64,000 nucleotides of DNA from Basidiobolus meristosporus CBS 931.73 (GCA_002104905.1 MCFE01000065.1:1-64000); one strand, 5' to 3'; shown: positions 47,904 through 60,548, counted from the first letter of the stretch. Notes: generated by a model not told the origin, from the letters alone. Translations and numbers: made by a program.

Positions 47904-48157
47904 CCTTCATTCAGGTATTTGGGCACTATGCACTAGTCCAGTAGAGTGGGATACCATGGAGAGTGTACAGAAATGAAAAATTGGAGTAGAAAGCTGTGGT
48001 ATAAGCTCAACATCATGACACCAGCAGATGTATGTAAGAAGATCTATAATAATACAAGTACTGCAATCAAGAGTGAGCTGAGAGTGAGGAGATTTGATGA
48101 GAAGGCTGAATGCAAACAATTCCATGCTCAATTTGCTCAGTACAGACTGGACAGGTA
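47904..48157 (+). pseudogene. Second-protein fragment of the Harbinger-like element
   Basis: The sequence matches 41085-41340: 'atttgggcactatgcactag' then WSRKLWYKLNIMTPADVCKK and ELRVRRFDEKAECKQFHAQF in an open 70-codon stretch from 47946. The preserved reading frame across this short piece shows the ancestral frame and supports the protein being real. Confidence 0.7.
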
Positions 48158-48735
48158 AGATATTGGATGCAATTTGGAGAACATGTGGAATACTTTTACA
48201 TGATCCTAACACTAATGTGCATAAAATTTGTTTGGCAAGGTCCCAAGAACATCTGTACAAAGTTTGAAGCTGTTTGAAAAGCTCAGAATTTTTGTGTTCT
48301 GTGTACCTGCTGTTTCAGTCAAACTATTTTCAGTAAATCTGAAATGTGTTTAGGAAGGTCAAAAAAACATGTATACATAGTTTGAGGCTGCTTTGACAAT
48401 TCTGAGAAATTTCATGTTCTGCCAATCTGATGTTTTGGTGGAACTATTCTAAGTAAACACTTTAAAGGAATTTGGCCAATATTCTCTAAGACTTGCAGGT
48501 ATTGATTTAGATGAATAAGTTTGGTGAGCATTCAGGTGGAATTACAAGTTTCTACAACTCAAACAGCCCCAATTTCTGCATGCATGTTCTTGAGACCCAC
48601 CTAGACATATTCTTTGTGTTTGTTGTGCCATGACCATAAGAAGATATCAGAACATCTCTTATATTTAATAAATATTATATGAAAAACATTATCAACTCAT
48701 TCTTCCAATCACTTCTAATACCTTCAAACTCTTAC
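48158..48735. repeat. Copia LTR fragments, head to head
   Basis: Positions 48158-48558 follow the copia LTR in reverse ('cattcaggtggaattacaag' at 48530). Positions 48559-48735 follow its right half in forward orientation, ending 'aactcttacaaca'. They are two overlapping old solo-LTR remnants. Confidence 0.6.
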
Positions 48736-48958
48736 AACAATTTCTCGTATGAAATATCTGTAAGCCAGTGTATGTTGAAGGTGTCACTGTTATAGTTTAT
48801 GATTGGAGTAGGCACTAGTATAGGAAATAAGGACTTGTGTAAGTTGGTACAACAAAGATTATACTGCAAAGAAGTCTTAGTGGATGTACACCATTGGTAT
48901 GCAGCAGAAGTGAGAGCAAATGAAGAGTGTGTAAGCAAGTAATATTGGAGGTTGACAG

Positions 48959-49302
48959 TGTTGCAAATTTTGTAATTACACATAGGTATTCACCAAACCT
49001 ATTGACTTAGATCATGGCCTACAGATCTTTGATAGTTCTGACCAAATTCCCTGCTGGTGCTTACTTGAAAATTTCATGTTTTAGGTACCTGATTTTACAG
49101 TGAAAATTTCTGAGTTGTCCAAACAGCTTCAAACTTTGTACAGATGTTCTTGGGACCTTGCTAAACATATTTTATCTGCTTTTATGTCAAGATCATGTAA
49201 GAGTATATATACTACTTTCTCATTCAATAAATCATTGAGTGAAAACTACATAATCCACATGTTCTCCCAATCACATCCAATATCCTCAAAACTCTTAAAA
49301 CA
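48959..49302 (+). repeat. Solo copia LTR with perfect 5-bp target duplication
   Basis: A 344-bp LTR from TGTTGCAAA to CTTAAAACA, flanked by GACAG on both sides (48954-48958 and 49303-49307). It is related to 34926-35273. An exact 5-bp duplication with no internal region indicates LTR-LTR recombination after insertion. Confidence 0.9.
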
Positions 49303-50143
49303 GACAGAAGTTAATTGACACCCACAAAGTTCAGGAGCACATTTTGAATCAAGCTTCAGGAAGAGACAAAAAAAGGAGAAAAGCAACTGATAAAAGTGTC
49401 AAGTGTGTTTGGTTGCAGTACCTTGACTTGGTTTTTTCAAATACTTAGGGAATAATTGTTTTCTGGTTGAATCTTGATGGCATCATCACCTCCTTGCCAT
49501 GGGATCAGAACTCTATGGTGGTCTTCTGACTGGACCACCTTAGATACTTGTTAAGGTGCAGTGCTGTATTTCTTATTATCAGTTTGTTATATCAGGGTTA
49601 CATGCAGGTCTATTTTATCCTTATCTTGCACTCTATAACACCCTATAGAACTATGTGGAACTCTACAGCAAATTAATGACAGCATATGATACGGCCCCCC
49701 AGTCTAACATTTTAATTGAAGCATAAAAACTGGTGGTTAAGATGGGGTTTCTGGGGCTCCACTCCTACTGATTCCCGCAAAACTGGATTTGAGGTAGGCT
49801 AGTCCGGTATTTATTTAGACCCAAGTTACACTAGAATCAAATGACCAGTTGATATAAGTTGTCCGCCGATCATTGATATTGATGAGATCCATAGATTGTT
49901 CAGCAAACGATAGCCGTTTTATTTTGTATTTCGGATTCTCTTTTGAACTGGCTTGGGCTGCTACCAAGGGTGCTGGCTACCTGAGCATTAGACTGGTTCA
50001 ACTATACATTGGGTAAGCTGTTACCACGATGGCCATGGTCCATCGCGTTCGCATAATAAAACAATGGACGAAATGATACATGGAATAACAGGAATGGGGC
50101 AATAAAGGTACGGTTCAAATAAGATTCGTGAACTTCAAGTGGA
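49303..50143. other. Boundary between transposon block and genic DNA
   Basis: No gene was recognised. Repeat-like AT-rich sequence continues to about 49690. From 'gatacggccccccagtctaac' (49689) onward the base composition becomes richer in GC and CpG and stays so to the end of the window. The last 450 bp is the 3' side of the CDC6 gene on the minus strand. Confidence 0.5.
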
Positions 50144-51657
50144 TCATGCGCGTAGACGAAGGGAGCGTGCAGGTGTGCCGCTTCTAGTTTTAGCAACCCT
50201 GGTGCGAGGCGTCTTGGGTGTCATCGTTTCGACTTGCTCGGCCTCTTCTTCAACAGCACGCAACCCTTCTTCGTAAACTTGAACTAAAAGCTCATTGTCT
50301 CGAATCCCCTTAACAACATCCTCCTCCTGGACATTCAATGATACCTTCTTGAGTAGTTCGTCTTTGCCCTTGCCAAGAATAATTAGTCCAGTCGATTCGA
50401 CCATGTTGGTCAAATCGAAGAATTCAGACCGGGTGACCGGAGTGAAGTATTTGTTGATATGACAGAGAGATATGTAGCGATCGTAGAGCTAGAAATGGAG
50501 TTAGTGTGCGGAAACTACGGTGTAGGAAATCGACTTTATGTACCGTCCCCAATGTCATCTCAGCCGCCTTGCTTTTACTAAGCAGCACATTGGCAAGTAA
50601 TACCAACTTCTGCTGCAGATTCAGGTCTTGAATTTTCTTCATAGACGATGATCCCAGCATGGAGTTCACCACTTTCATCACATGCTTGATAGTCACTTTG
50701 GGTGCACTTGCCAATGTGCTAGGCTCATCCTCTTCGCTGCTCTTCTTCCGCTCTAGCTCGACCATTTCAATAGCCTGTCTACAGACGTCCAACGCCTTTC
50801 TAAGATCACCAGTGCCTGCTGCAACTTTGCGGGCACAGAGCTCAATTGCGGACACCTGCATGATAGGAACTGGTGGCTTCTTTCCCAAACTGTTCAGCTC
50901 GTTCAGCTCGTCTTCGCTGTAGAGCGACAGTAGTCTGTTCTTGATGATGTCGATAATCTGCGGTACTTGATATGGATTGAAATTCAGGATCTGGGGCTCG
51001 CCTAGGTAAAATGATCAGATGTGGGAAGATGAGTAGATGACCGTCATATTCGAAACTTACAGTTTTTGGCTCGCAATCTGGGTAAAAATCTATCGGTCAA
51101 GTCCAATGCGTTGGCAATTCCGATAAGGGTTAGATGAGCCTCAGGCAGCGTTGGCCATTCGAAAAGCTTGTATAAGACATCTTGGTCTTTGGTGATCAAG
51201 TGGTCAATCTCGTCTAAGATAACAACGCTGGTCGAGAATTAGCCAGATAAATGGGCGGTTGACGCTAAACAAGCCATACTTACAACATGGTGGGCCCTTG
51301 AAGAAAAAGCTTCTCCAGAGATTTCAAAGCATCCTTGGAGGTTGCTTTACCTGCACCGACCTCGCCAAGTAGTCGGGTGTAAATGGCCTTGGGATCGTTG
51401 ACGCTCATACAATTAATCTTGATGATTTCCACCTTGTGTTCAACTTCTTCGGGGTCGAATTCCTCGCAAAGCTGGCTTAGAAGAGCGGTCTTTCCGGTGC
51501 CCGGGCTACCAGATATATAGAGGCATCCAGGCTTGTTGCCGGTAATGTGTTCGTCCCAGAAGTGGAGCAACACCTCCCGCTCCTCCTCTCTACCCACGAG
51601 TTGGCCGGGTTTAGTTGAGCGACGAAACAGAGATTTAGCTTCTTGGTAAATAGACAT
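50144..51657 (-). CDS. CDC6: Cell division control protein 6 (replication licensing AAA+ ATPase)
   Basis: Cdc6 binds ORC at origins in G1 and loads the MCM helicase. The CDS is complement(join(50144..50488,50544..51001,51061..51227,51284..51657)), giving 447 residues. The introns are 56, 59 and 55 bp with GT-AG borders, and the phases agree across all four exons. Visible features are Walker A GSPGTGKT (50-57), Walker B LDEID (129-133), sensor 1 in GIANALDLTDR (N164, R171), the sensor-2 helix GDLRKALDVCRQAIE in exon 3, and a C-terminal winged-helix region. The order and the text 'NCMS' and 'QDVLYKLFEWP' fit Cdc6 rather than Orc1 or Orc4. The AAA+ domain starts almost at residue 20, so the long N-terminal CDK-regulated tail of other Cdc6 proteins is absent or lies in an unseen upstream exon. 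The C-terminal tail instead has TPKTPRTR and SGTPAR, possible CDK sites. Confidence 0.93.
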
Positions 51658-54600
51658 GGCTTCGATGGTATGAACCTCGGCTCGATGCGCAGTCAGGGAG
51701 TTGTTATTTAAATGACATCGATGGCCAAGTTCAATTCAATTCGAAAACAAAACAAGCGCTCACCAATCATATGAAGTAGCTCCCTTCAAATCTAAACACT
51801 CTATTTGATTCGGATGAACAAAATCATCACCATCCAACTTTTTTGAAGGACTTCATGATTTAGGGTGCAGCCCATACACCTCTTTTTGTGGACAGGATTT
51901 GAGCGCTACGAATCAACCACGCCGAGTCCGGTCAACATAGTGAGACCGATCGGCCCAATTCTATTGTAGAATCATGTGGAATGGAGCAACCCACAAATCG
52001 CCCATGCTTGCTACATGCTAGTTTCTATTTCATGTAGGGTGGACGTTGAGGTACGAGTGCCAGCTATGTTGCGATTGATTTTCCTCCGGGGACGATGGAT
52101 TGCTATTTTCGATGCGTTTCGTCTTGCCGATCCCCATGAGTGCTTAAGACACATCGGCAATACCTCGCGATCTCTTGGTCACAGGAATCCATTCGACCGG
52201 TCTTGCACTTGAGCAAGAATATCCAAGTATGGAGGAACAAGCCTCCTGCAGGTAATTGTTGTGTTAGACATTCCTTTTCAGCCTAATCGGCATGCATCAG
52301 CCATAACACCTTTATATGCACTGTCTGAGTTGAGTCAAACCTTGAGTAAAGATCGACTGTACAGCATACCTACAATCACGCCAGGGATGATGACACAATC
52401 ATTAGGTACTTTAAGGACAGTGGCACTGTATGTCTAGGACCTTGCCTAAAGACTTCCTCCTCTAATCTAGCTATTTCATTCCGCCCCAGCTGGCATACTC
52501 TACAGAGGGAAATGCTATCCCCTTCAAATACAACTGGTATTCTGTCTAGATGAGTCTGCATTTATGCTCGCTGATCAGAAGTGCTTTTCACGGACAATTG
52601 TTGAGCAGCAGCCTGAGTCCAATTAACATCCCGCCAGATATATGAGAAACTCAAGCAAAAAACTCCTACAGCATTTAGACCTCCATCTTGCACCATGTCA
52701 ATGGCCGCAGAGAATTTCGACGGTTCTATGTCAAACTCGCAGGTGTAAAGACCCATTTCGATAGGCCTATCTGTGATTACGGGAACACATGGCGCTTGAA
52801 AATACGTTGTGAGCGAATGTCTGGCGCTATTGGCCCATTGCCGCAACATACAACTTAAAAGGAACCTGCAAGATCTGCCTCCTGCTCATTAGCCGTACAC
52901 ACAGATCACACCACGGAGAAGTTTGTACAGATATGCATATCGGGGATTTGGTGTACTTCGTCAAACAAAGCAGTATCGATGCACCTGAAAGACAAAACGA
53001 AAGGGTAGACGGGGGGTTCTTTGAAACATCATGACTATCGGACGTTGCTTCAGGCTCGCTGTCTCGCGGAGCAATCTCGTTTCTACCGAGGGAAACATTC
53101 ATACTTTGTGGGCGTTGTATTGGGTGGATGTAGACGCTTCCAAGGAAACTCAGACCGTACCGCGAGATCGACAAAATGGTGAAACCGCATCACTGGCCGA
53201 AGAAGCGGACTGCATGGAGCTAATGAAAGTATCCGGATTTGTCTCAAAGGGGTAAACTATGACTTACGGAGAATAAGTGACCCAATATGCCCCAAACCTT
53301 TACGAAGTTGTCTGCTAGATCCTGATGCACCAAAGCCTGACTGAAACCCAGGTGAGCACTAAATAAATTATGGTTGATGGCAATGTGAGGAATGGCACCT
53401 CGCCAGTAGCAGCGACCGTTGAAGTAACGCTGAGAGCTTGGCTCCTATGTGCTGAATCAATATTATGAGCGCTCTAAATCCCCGTCAGCTCACTGCTTGG
53501 ATACCTATTCGTGGTATGCGCACGTGTGAGAATGTGGCATTGTTGGGCATCCTGGGTCACCCGTTGGATCTAAGGCATGATAGTGATATACCCCATGCAT
53601 TCCTCCAATTCCAAAGATCCCCCAGACAAAGTAGACTGGACCTTCCTCCGGACGCCAAGGATGACGCAACAGGGCAAGTGAACATGCCGTATGCAGACTG
53701 AAGATATCATGGTCCTGAGTGCAAGCCCTATCACCCCGATGGCTTCTCCTTTATATGGATTACTCAGCATTGCCCCCGTCATGGTGGAATGAAGTATGGC
53801 TTACTGGATAAAATTAGAGACCCCAAGTGTAGGTGGTTTCAAATTAATCCGATTAAAATAGCAACTGTCCAGTCGCTGGTAGATATTGAGGGATAGATTG
53901 TTCGTCTAGGTCGAAGTTCATCCTTTCCGCATCAAATTATGCGATTTTCAACTACCGCGGTTACCCGCATGAATACGGCCATTTGCTTATGGTAGGTGAG
54001 ACCGAATTGGTGAGTAGGTTTAGAACAGCTCTGAACCACTTGCATGCTGATACAGAAACCAGTACTTTGGTCTAAATTGAACTCAGCAAATGGGTTTGTC
54101 ATCTCGACGGGTGTGCTCGAGCTGGATCACCCTATAACCTTACATTATTGCCAATTTACGCGACATGGACATGATATGATACGTCCATCCCATCCAAAAT
54201 CGATATACCTTCGATCTTAGTGTGGAAGTGCAAAAGAAACAAACACATAGATCAGCTAATAATCATTGATCTGGATCCGTGGTTTCAATGATGGTACCGG
54301 TGACCGGAAGGGCCCCCTCATGAAGTGTTACTCGTGGATGGAGTTGAGGGCAACGGTTTGCGAGGGGGCCAAGAAATGCACACCTGAGATTGATTTGGCA
54401 ATTAGACTGAGTAACTGTGCTTCCATCAATGCTTAATCCACCTTGGGGCATTTGAGGCTAACACTACGGGAACATTCCCTTGAAGGGATTTCTGAAAAGC
54501 TCAACGGATTACGCCGTATCCTACTCACAAGCCCTTTGCCTTTCTGTGTTAGCGAACAGCCATTGCTACTTGAATCTTCAAGAGGTACAATCATGTTTGT

Positions 54601-57537
54601 TGGGCTTCCAGAGGTTTATTGCAGAAAACAAAGCCCAACCATAACACCGCATTGGCCTATACAATTGCATAAGCAGCCGGATATACAAATATGGTATGTG
54701 GCCACTGAGCAGTAATTATAGGAAACTGCTTTGAATCCGCCTAAAAACTTCCGACTCAAATGCACCATGGGCCTTATTGGCTTATCACGCCAAGGTGGTC
54801 GTTTAGATATTCCGGCGCGAAGGAACGGTTTGCGAGAAATAGAAGCACCAGGAAAGCACATAGCTCCCCTAGCAGGAGAAATCACTCCTGTATAAGCAAC
54901 TGGGTTTACAGTTGCGGTGTGGAGGCATCCTTCTGCCGTCTGTTTCTTGAAAGAGATTGGAGTTTCAGCCAATGCAGCTTCGTGATACTACAATATATCC
55001 ATCATTGATTGGTATCCAGTACCACATATAAAATCGGTTTATTTCGCGGGTGCAACCGCGCAGGTCCATCGGAGCTGTGGTAAACATCGATATTCGGTCA
55101 TACCTCACTTGGGATTGGTACATTACGTTGAGAACCATGCATCGCACGTCCACTAACAGCTGTACGCGGAACAAGTCAAACTCTTGTTGAGATGTGCTCG
55201 TACAAGGCCCCTGTTTGAAAAACTTGGATTTAAGATACTTGATGTCCCCCGACACTATCCTACATTGCATACGTGAAGGAGATTAGTGGGTTTAACGTTG
55301 TGCCAGGCTCGAAGAACGCATTTCCACTTGGGTTGACCGTGATTGCTAGTCTAAATACTGTGGAGATGGAAAGAGAGGCCTGTGGCAGTGTATATCGGCA
55401 TCAACTCGCTAACTGGGTTGCAGAGATCCCAAGGCCAGGCGAGCAAAGCAAGCATATGGTAACCTGCGTGCACAGTGAGACCTAGCACCCTATCGCCCAT
55501 GGACAAGAAGTCGGTATGTATAATTTCGTGGCTGATAGCTGTTGATTTTGGTGGATACGGATAAATGGTGTATAACCCAAGCACAACAATCCTGCTCACT
55601 CATCGCCAAGAGGACCAATCCGCCTCTACGAATGTAACAAATCCAAAAAAGTGGACAGAGTATGCGCCATTCATTCTGAAACTTTCTCTACTGGACATAA
55701 TCTTGCGCTAGAGACGAATGAGCACATACTCATTTGGATAGATGAGCGATGCCCTCTCCTCAAACCGAATTTAAAGGGGGAGAGTTCTGGTACTTCATCA
55801 TGGTGCCAAGCACAGTTGTCAAAATCCTAGGGAATATACAGTGTCTTGTTATCCAGATCAATACAAACCATCACAGTACATGATTGTTGACGTATAAAGA
55901 TAGATATGCATGTACCCCGATGCACACTTCATTGAACCCGCATCCTGAGAAGACGGCTAGAAATAGATATACGGAAACGATTCACCCTATGGCTTGAGGG
56001 AAGTTTTGGAAGGTTCTCTTTAAAGTTATTCCAAACCAATTCAATGCGTTGCAGATCATGATTCATCTAGGGGAATGGTGAGAACACAGGTGCAGTGCAG
56101 ATACAGGCTTTGGTCGAGGTGACTGATATCCCGATTGTATGTATAGCTCGATCGCAAAAATATGGGAGATAATGGTCGGGGACTCCATCCCTTATGAATG
56201 GAAACTTTTTGCCGTCAAACCTCGTGCTACAATGACGACATCTTTCCGGAGACACTTTAGCGCAATCGACTCTAGATCCCTTCGCACCCAAAAATGCCCT
56301 AAATTAAAGACCTGAATCTGAGTTGGTTTCAACAAAACCCCGGTCATTTCCTTTGGCCAACTCTGCCACAATCAATGGGTTTAACAAATGCCTGATGAGC
56401 ATGTGCTAAGAATGTTCAGCTAGGTTCACTGGAATGCTTGTTGAGGGGAACTTGTTTGCGGTGCCTAAATATACCCAGCACATCTCAGTAACTGCATCGA
56501 GATCAGCTGGCCTTGACACACGCACCCATCGTACGGGTGGGTAGCCTGCGCGCCGGAGCCACTGGAATGTGCCAGGTGCGTTCCCTATCCATGGTGAAAC
56601 GGCGTTTATTCGAGAGCGCTCAAATCGCTATAACGGCGCCCCACTGCTTCGTCCAGGTTGCTCTAACTGCAGTTTCCCGGACTCAAGTACAGCTCTAAAT
56701 GCGGTGTTATGAATTATCGCATATGTATCACTGGTGCCAGAGATGCATGTTCATCCAGGAATCCTTGCCAGCAGAAGAGAATATTATTCAATTTCCGGGA
56801 TTTCCGGTTTGGAGGCCCACATTCAGGTCCTCCGGAAGAATCTGGGATGCCAATCTATCCTTCTTCGCGATCATTTATAATACAAATGCCTCAGGAATGT
56901 CTAAGGGTTTGTCAACTATATTTATCATTTCGAGGGGGTGGAAATCAGTCGATTGACAATCAGAGAAGGAGTTCTGGGCCTTTCTTGTGCCAGGTTCGCT
57001 CACTGGCACCTCGGAATAACCAGACCAAGCTACTCTTTGGATAAACAAGTACTATAAAGGATGATTTATTTCCCGTTCTCGCCATTCCATCCGGGTTGCT
57101 TGCATCTATGATAATAGAAGTACACGAAAGGGGTAGGCACGAGCAATCTGCTCGTTTTTGGAGGACTGATGAGGAATTACTAAGACATCAGTTGGGCTTG
57201 TATGGCATCCATTTGCTCATTAATTCCCTCTTAATGAACATGATCCAGTCCATGTTCTACTCCTGATGTTCCCTTTGATTGGCCTCACAGATGATCACAT
57301 CTACTGGACCCTGGATCAATCATCAAATGGACGTAGCTCCTTGAAAAGCTGCAAACCATCCCACTATAAAGCGCACAATGCCACCATCCAACTACCAAGA
57401 TTGCATTTGTAGCTCCAACAGCTGAGAGCCTTCGTCACTATCTCCAGCCTAGTGATTTCTCCTCGACTCGCTCTCCACCACCACGACCACTTGATCCATC
57501 ACATACACCCGCTCGTCATCCTTCTGTATATCCAAAC
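51658..57537. other. 5.9-kb stretch with no recognisable gene
   Basis: The stretch lies between the divergent starts of CDC6 (minus) and the homeobox gene (plus). Open stretches up to about 118 codons exist on both strands, but none shows a known motif or plausible exon joining. Base composition matches the genic half, and no transposon of the left half was found here. It probably contains regulatory DNA for the two flanking genes, decayed genes or non-coding RNA. A short perfect hairpin GTGCCAG/CTGGCAC is at 56987-57009. Confidence 0.5.
57365..57370 (+). promoter_or_regulatory. Candidate TATA box of the homeobox gene
   Basis: TATAAA in 'ccactataaagcgcac' lies about 170 bp before the start codon, followed by a pyrimidine-rich leader ('cttcgtcactatctccagcc' and 'ctcgctctccaccaccacg'). 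Confidence 0.5.
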
Positions 57538-59584
57538 ATGCTCTCCAACTACTCAGACGAGCCTCCCACTAAAAAGCACCGCAGCATGATGCCTGGTAGC
57601 ATATCCCAAACCCCCGATCTAAATGAGATTTCCGGGGATTTCTTAGATCTCAACAGTCCAGCCCTTTCTTTCACACAATCTTACCCTGAGGAGTTTGATG
57701 AGGATAGAATGTTAAATATAGGCGCAGGCGCACCACCGGCCAAAGAAGACACGCCAGAAGCCTCTTCGAAAGGGACCCGCACGAAGTCATCCGAAAGCAC
57801 AGAACAGCGAGCAACGAACGAGAGTGCCTCTGCCTTCCATGAGGATTACGATGATACAACCGATCATTCCAAAGAGGGCACATGTGAAACCAGCCCATCA
57901 GGAAAGGAGGGCTCGTTTGCCGCATCCAACTCCACAAAGAAACGTACTCGAGCCACGCCAGAACAGCTGGCCATATTGGAGGATGCATTCATGACCAATA
58001 CATCCCCCAATAGCAAGGTTCGGGAGGCACTTGCCGAACGTATCAAGATGTCGGAAAGATCGATACAAATATGGTTTCAAAATCGAAGGGCGAAAGTCAA
58101 GTTGATGCAGAAAAGAACACATCTTCTACAGCAGGAAGCTATCAGCAGACAGTACTTCAACTCGTGCATGCCTATGTTTTCCAATGGAATCTATCCATTC
58201 GGAAATAACATGCGATCTGGCCAAGGTGCGATGTACAACAACGGCCACTTCACGCCGATGATGGATATGATGGGGAGCCAGTGTGGGTCCTCCCCAGGCT
58301 CTTTTCAGTACAGCAGCCATCCACTCTCCAGTCCCTCTCCCTCCATGTTGATGCAATCAAAATCAAGTGAGTTGTTTCTCTGTAACTTTGCCAAATATTG
58401 AAACAGCCTCTAAATCTGGATGTCTAGTCGCCATGATGAGAAGCATGTCTGCCCCCACGACACCCAACGCAACACCAACCGAGGGTATTCATCTCTTCGC
58501 CTGCGACACACTTGGGGTTGGCACATGGCGGCGCATGGCCATTACCAAGAATGATTTGCTCTGCTACTTCAACCTCAGCGAGAAAAAGATGTCTTGGCAG
58601 ATCACGGATAACAGCAGTCGATTTAAGATGGAGTTTCCATTTTCCGCGGTGGTGGGGATTGAATACAAAGCAATGGACGCCATCTTTGGTCAGATCCTCA
58701 TTGACATCAACCAAGTCCCCGAATTCTCAATGGAGGTGAAAGTTGGCGGCAATCCGATCTGGACTGCCTGTCGTGATTTCACCGAAGGGAAACAGGCCTC
58801 ACGATTCTTTCGCCATGTCATCCGTGGCCATGCCCAGCCGTTGAAGCGGCAGATTGTCACCCTGATGCAGGCCGATATGAATCTCCAAAAGATCGTCAGG
58901 ATAGAGCCACTTTCTAGTATATCCTCAAGCGTTTCGCCGCCGGGGATGCAGCAGCGACGTCAGTCTTTCCCTGACAAGGCCATATCGAGTAACTTCGATC
59001 CCAACACTCCAGGCCTACTAGCAGCAAGGAGAGCCTCTGTGGACGAGTACATGACAAGACGGGCGGTATCGGTCCCCATGCTGAACATGATGAATATGAG
59101 TGGCACCTCGCGAGAATCGTCCCTCTCTGTAGAAATGTACAATAACCTGATGACCATCAATGAGAACGAGAGCGAAGCATCGATGAACAGCTTTACCAAA
59201 CAGGGTTTCAAAGATGTTACTGAGGAAAATGGCATTATATCGTCGAACTACAGTGAAACCGACCTAGCGTCTCAGCTCTCTGCCACCTCCACGGGCGTGG
59301 AAATCCCGATTACGGATGCTTTGATGTTAACATCCCCACTTGATCTATACCAGAACCAAAGATACGATATGCCCTTGTTGCCTCAAAGCATTGCTGCTCC
59401 CAGTTCATTAACTTCATCACTAGATGATACCTTTGCACTAAATTCAATGTATCTCATGGGCTCCGGCAAGCCGCCAAATCCTCTAAGCGACAGTGAGTTG
59501 AGCAGTGGGATGCTGGGCCAGATGCAGTTTGCCACGGACTTCTTATCCACCGAGGGGTATGACCCCAAGGATGGGACACAGTAA
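57538..59584 (+). CDS. Homeobox transcription factor with fungal C-terminal domain (Phx1-like)
   Basis: The CDS is join(57538..58366,58428..59584), giving 661 residues. One 61-bp intron (GTGAGT...TCTAG) joins phase-1 ends. An early basic stretch PTKKHR (10-15) may act in nuclear import. The homeodomain spans about 133-192: TKKRTRATPEQLAILEDAF, helix 2/3, and the recognition helix IQIWFQNRRAKVK (176-188) with W, F, N and R in the invariant positions. A Met/Ser/Gly-rich linker follows. After the intron comes a conserved region (about 300-430) with LFACDTLGVGTWRRM, FNLSEKKMSWQI and ACRDFTEGKQASRFFRHVI. I associate this region with fungal homeobox regulators such as fission yeast Phx1. It is likely a nuclear regulator of stationary-phase or developmental genes, but the target is unknown. 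The Phx1 link is from memory of the domain pairing, without a search. Confidence 0.9.
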
Positions 59585-60548
59585 GGCTCGTAGCGTACGA
59601 TTATGACTATTGTCGAATTTTTTGGATGGAACCGATTTTTTGATTGCATGTATTTCCTGCCTTTCACAATGTAGAATAGTTCTATTTTTTAATGACTAGT
59701 TGCGAATCTATTATTCTATCGTTCCCAACCTCATGACGATCAGCTGGAGCAAGCGTCACTGAAATATACCCTTTCTATGAACCAGCCTACCATTCCTATA
59801 AACTATTCGGCCTTCTATGATTGCGAGCTGTGGGGTCATGAGTTGGGAGTGTGCCATAACGGCAGGAATACCATTCGGTCCCACCGTGCTGAAGAAAATC
59901 TGGATCGGCCTCGATGGCCGACTGGATCGCCGAAAGGAGTAATGGGATTTTCCCGCGGCACAAGATTCCATTAGTCCCAGGAATGGGAAGTAACTCTGTT
60001 GCCCGAGAGCTCAGAGTGGTACAGAAACAGATTATCAGATAGGCCTCATCACGCTCATTATACCCGTTATACTCTAATGCTTCTTGCCGCTTTCAGAGGT
60101 AGACGACTGCCGGCCCAAATACAAGGCCTGAACTTTAGCCAAGCAGTGTTCAGGGCGCCAGTATGGCCCTTTTGCTCCTTGTGCGTAAGAGGAATGCGGA
60201 GAACAGCAGTGTGTGTCAAGACCGCTTGCCCCATTACTTTTTTGGCCCGAGATACGGAAACCTCTCACATGTACGAAAAGCTATCTTCCAGTTCGGTCAT
60301 TGTCCTACTTTACACACGTGAACGTTTATTCGCCCATTCCAATTGCGGCTCGGATTTTTGAGAAATGAGAATGCAATAAGGTGGATGGAGATTTACTCAC
60401 GATATTTCACTCACCCACACGGCAAGAATCATGTACCACACAGTGAGAAAATTCGTTGAAGCAGGTGACCAAACTATCGAGGATTGGAATGTTGCGCCAT
60501 TTCAGTGGATATCGCATTTAGACTCTTCAGAACCAGGGCTAAGAAGCC
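59585..60548. other. Intergenic region, no gene recognised
   Basis: About 960 bp between the homeobox stop codon and the metallopeptidase promoter. Short open stretches up to 120 codons (59999-60361) show no family motif. The first 100 bp carries AT-rich 3' end signals ('ttttttgattgcatgtatttcc'). Confidence 0.5.

Noticed and set aside
50144-51657. First reading of this gene as an ORC subunit (Orc1 or Orc4)
   Set aside because: Residues around Walker A (LYISGSPGTGKTALLS), NCMS, QDVLYKLFEWP and the GDLRKALDVCRQAIE helix fit Cdc6 better, as does the length.
54616-54972. 118-codon minus-strand open stretch in the long gene-free region
   Set aside because: Composition and lack of motifs are those of a random frame, and no plausible exon joins extend it.
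59999-60361. 120-codon plus-strand open stretch between the homeobox and peptidase genes
   Set aside because: No domain, no promoter signals and no codon bias like its neighbours. Left as intergenic.
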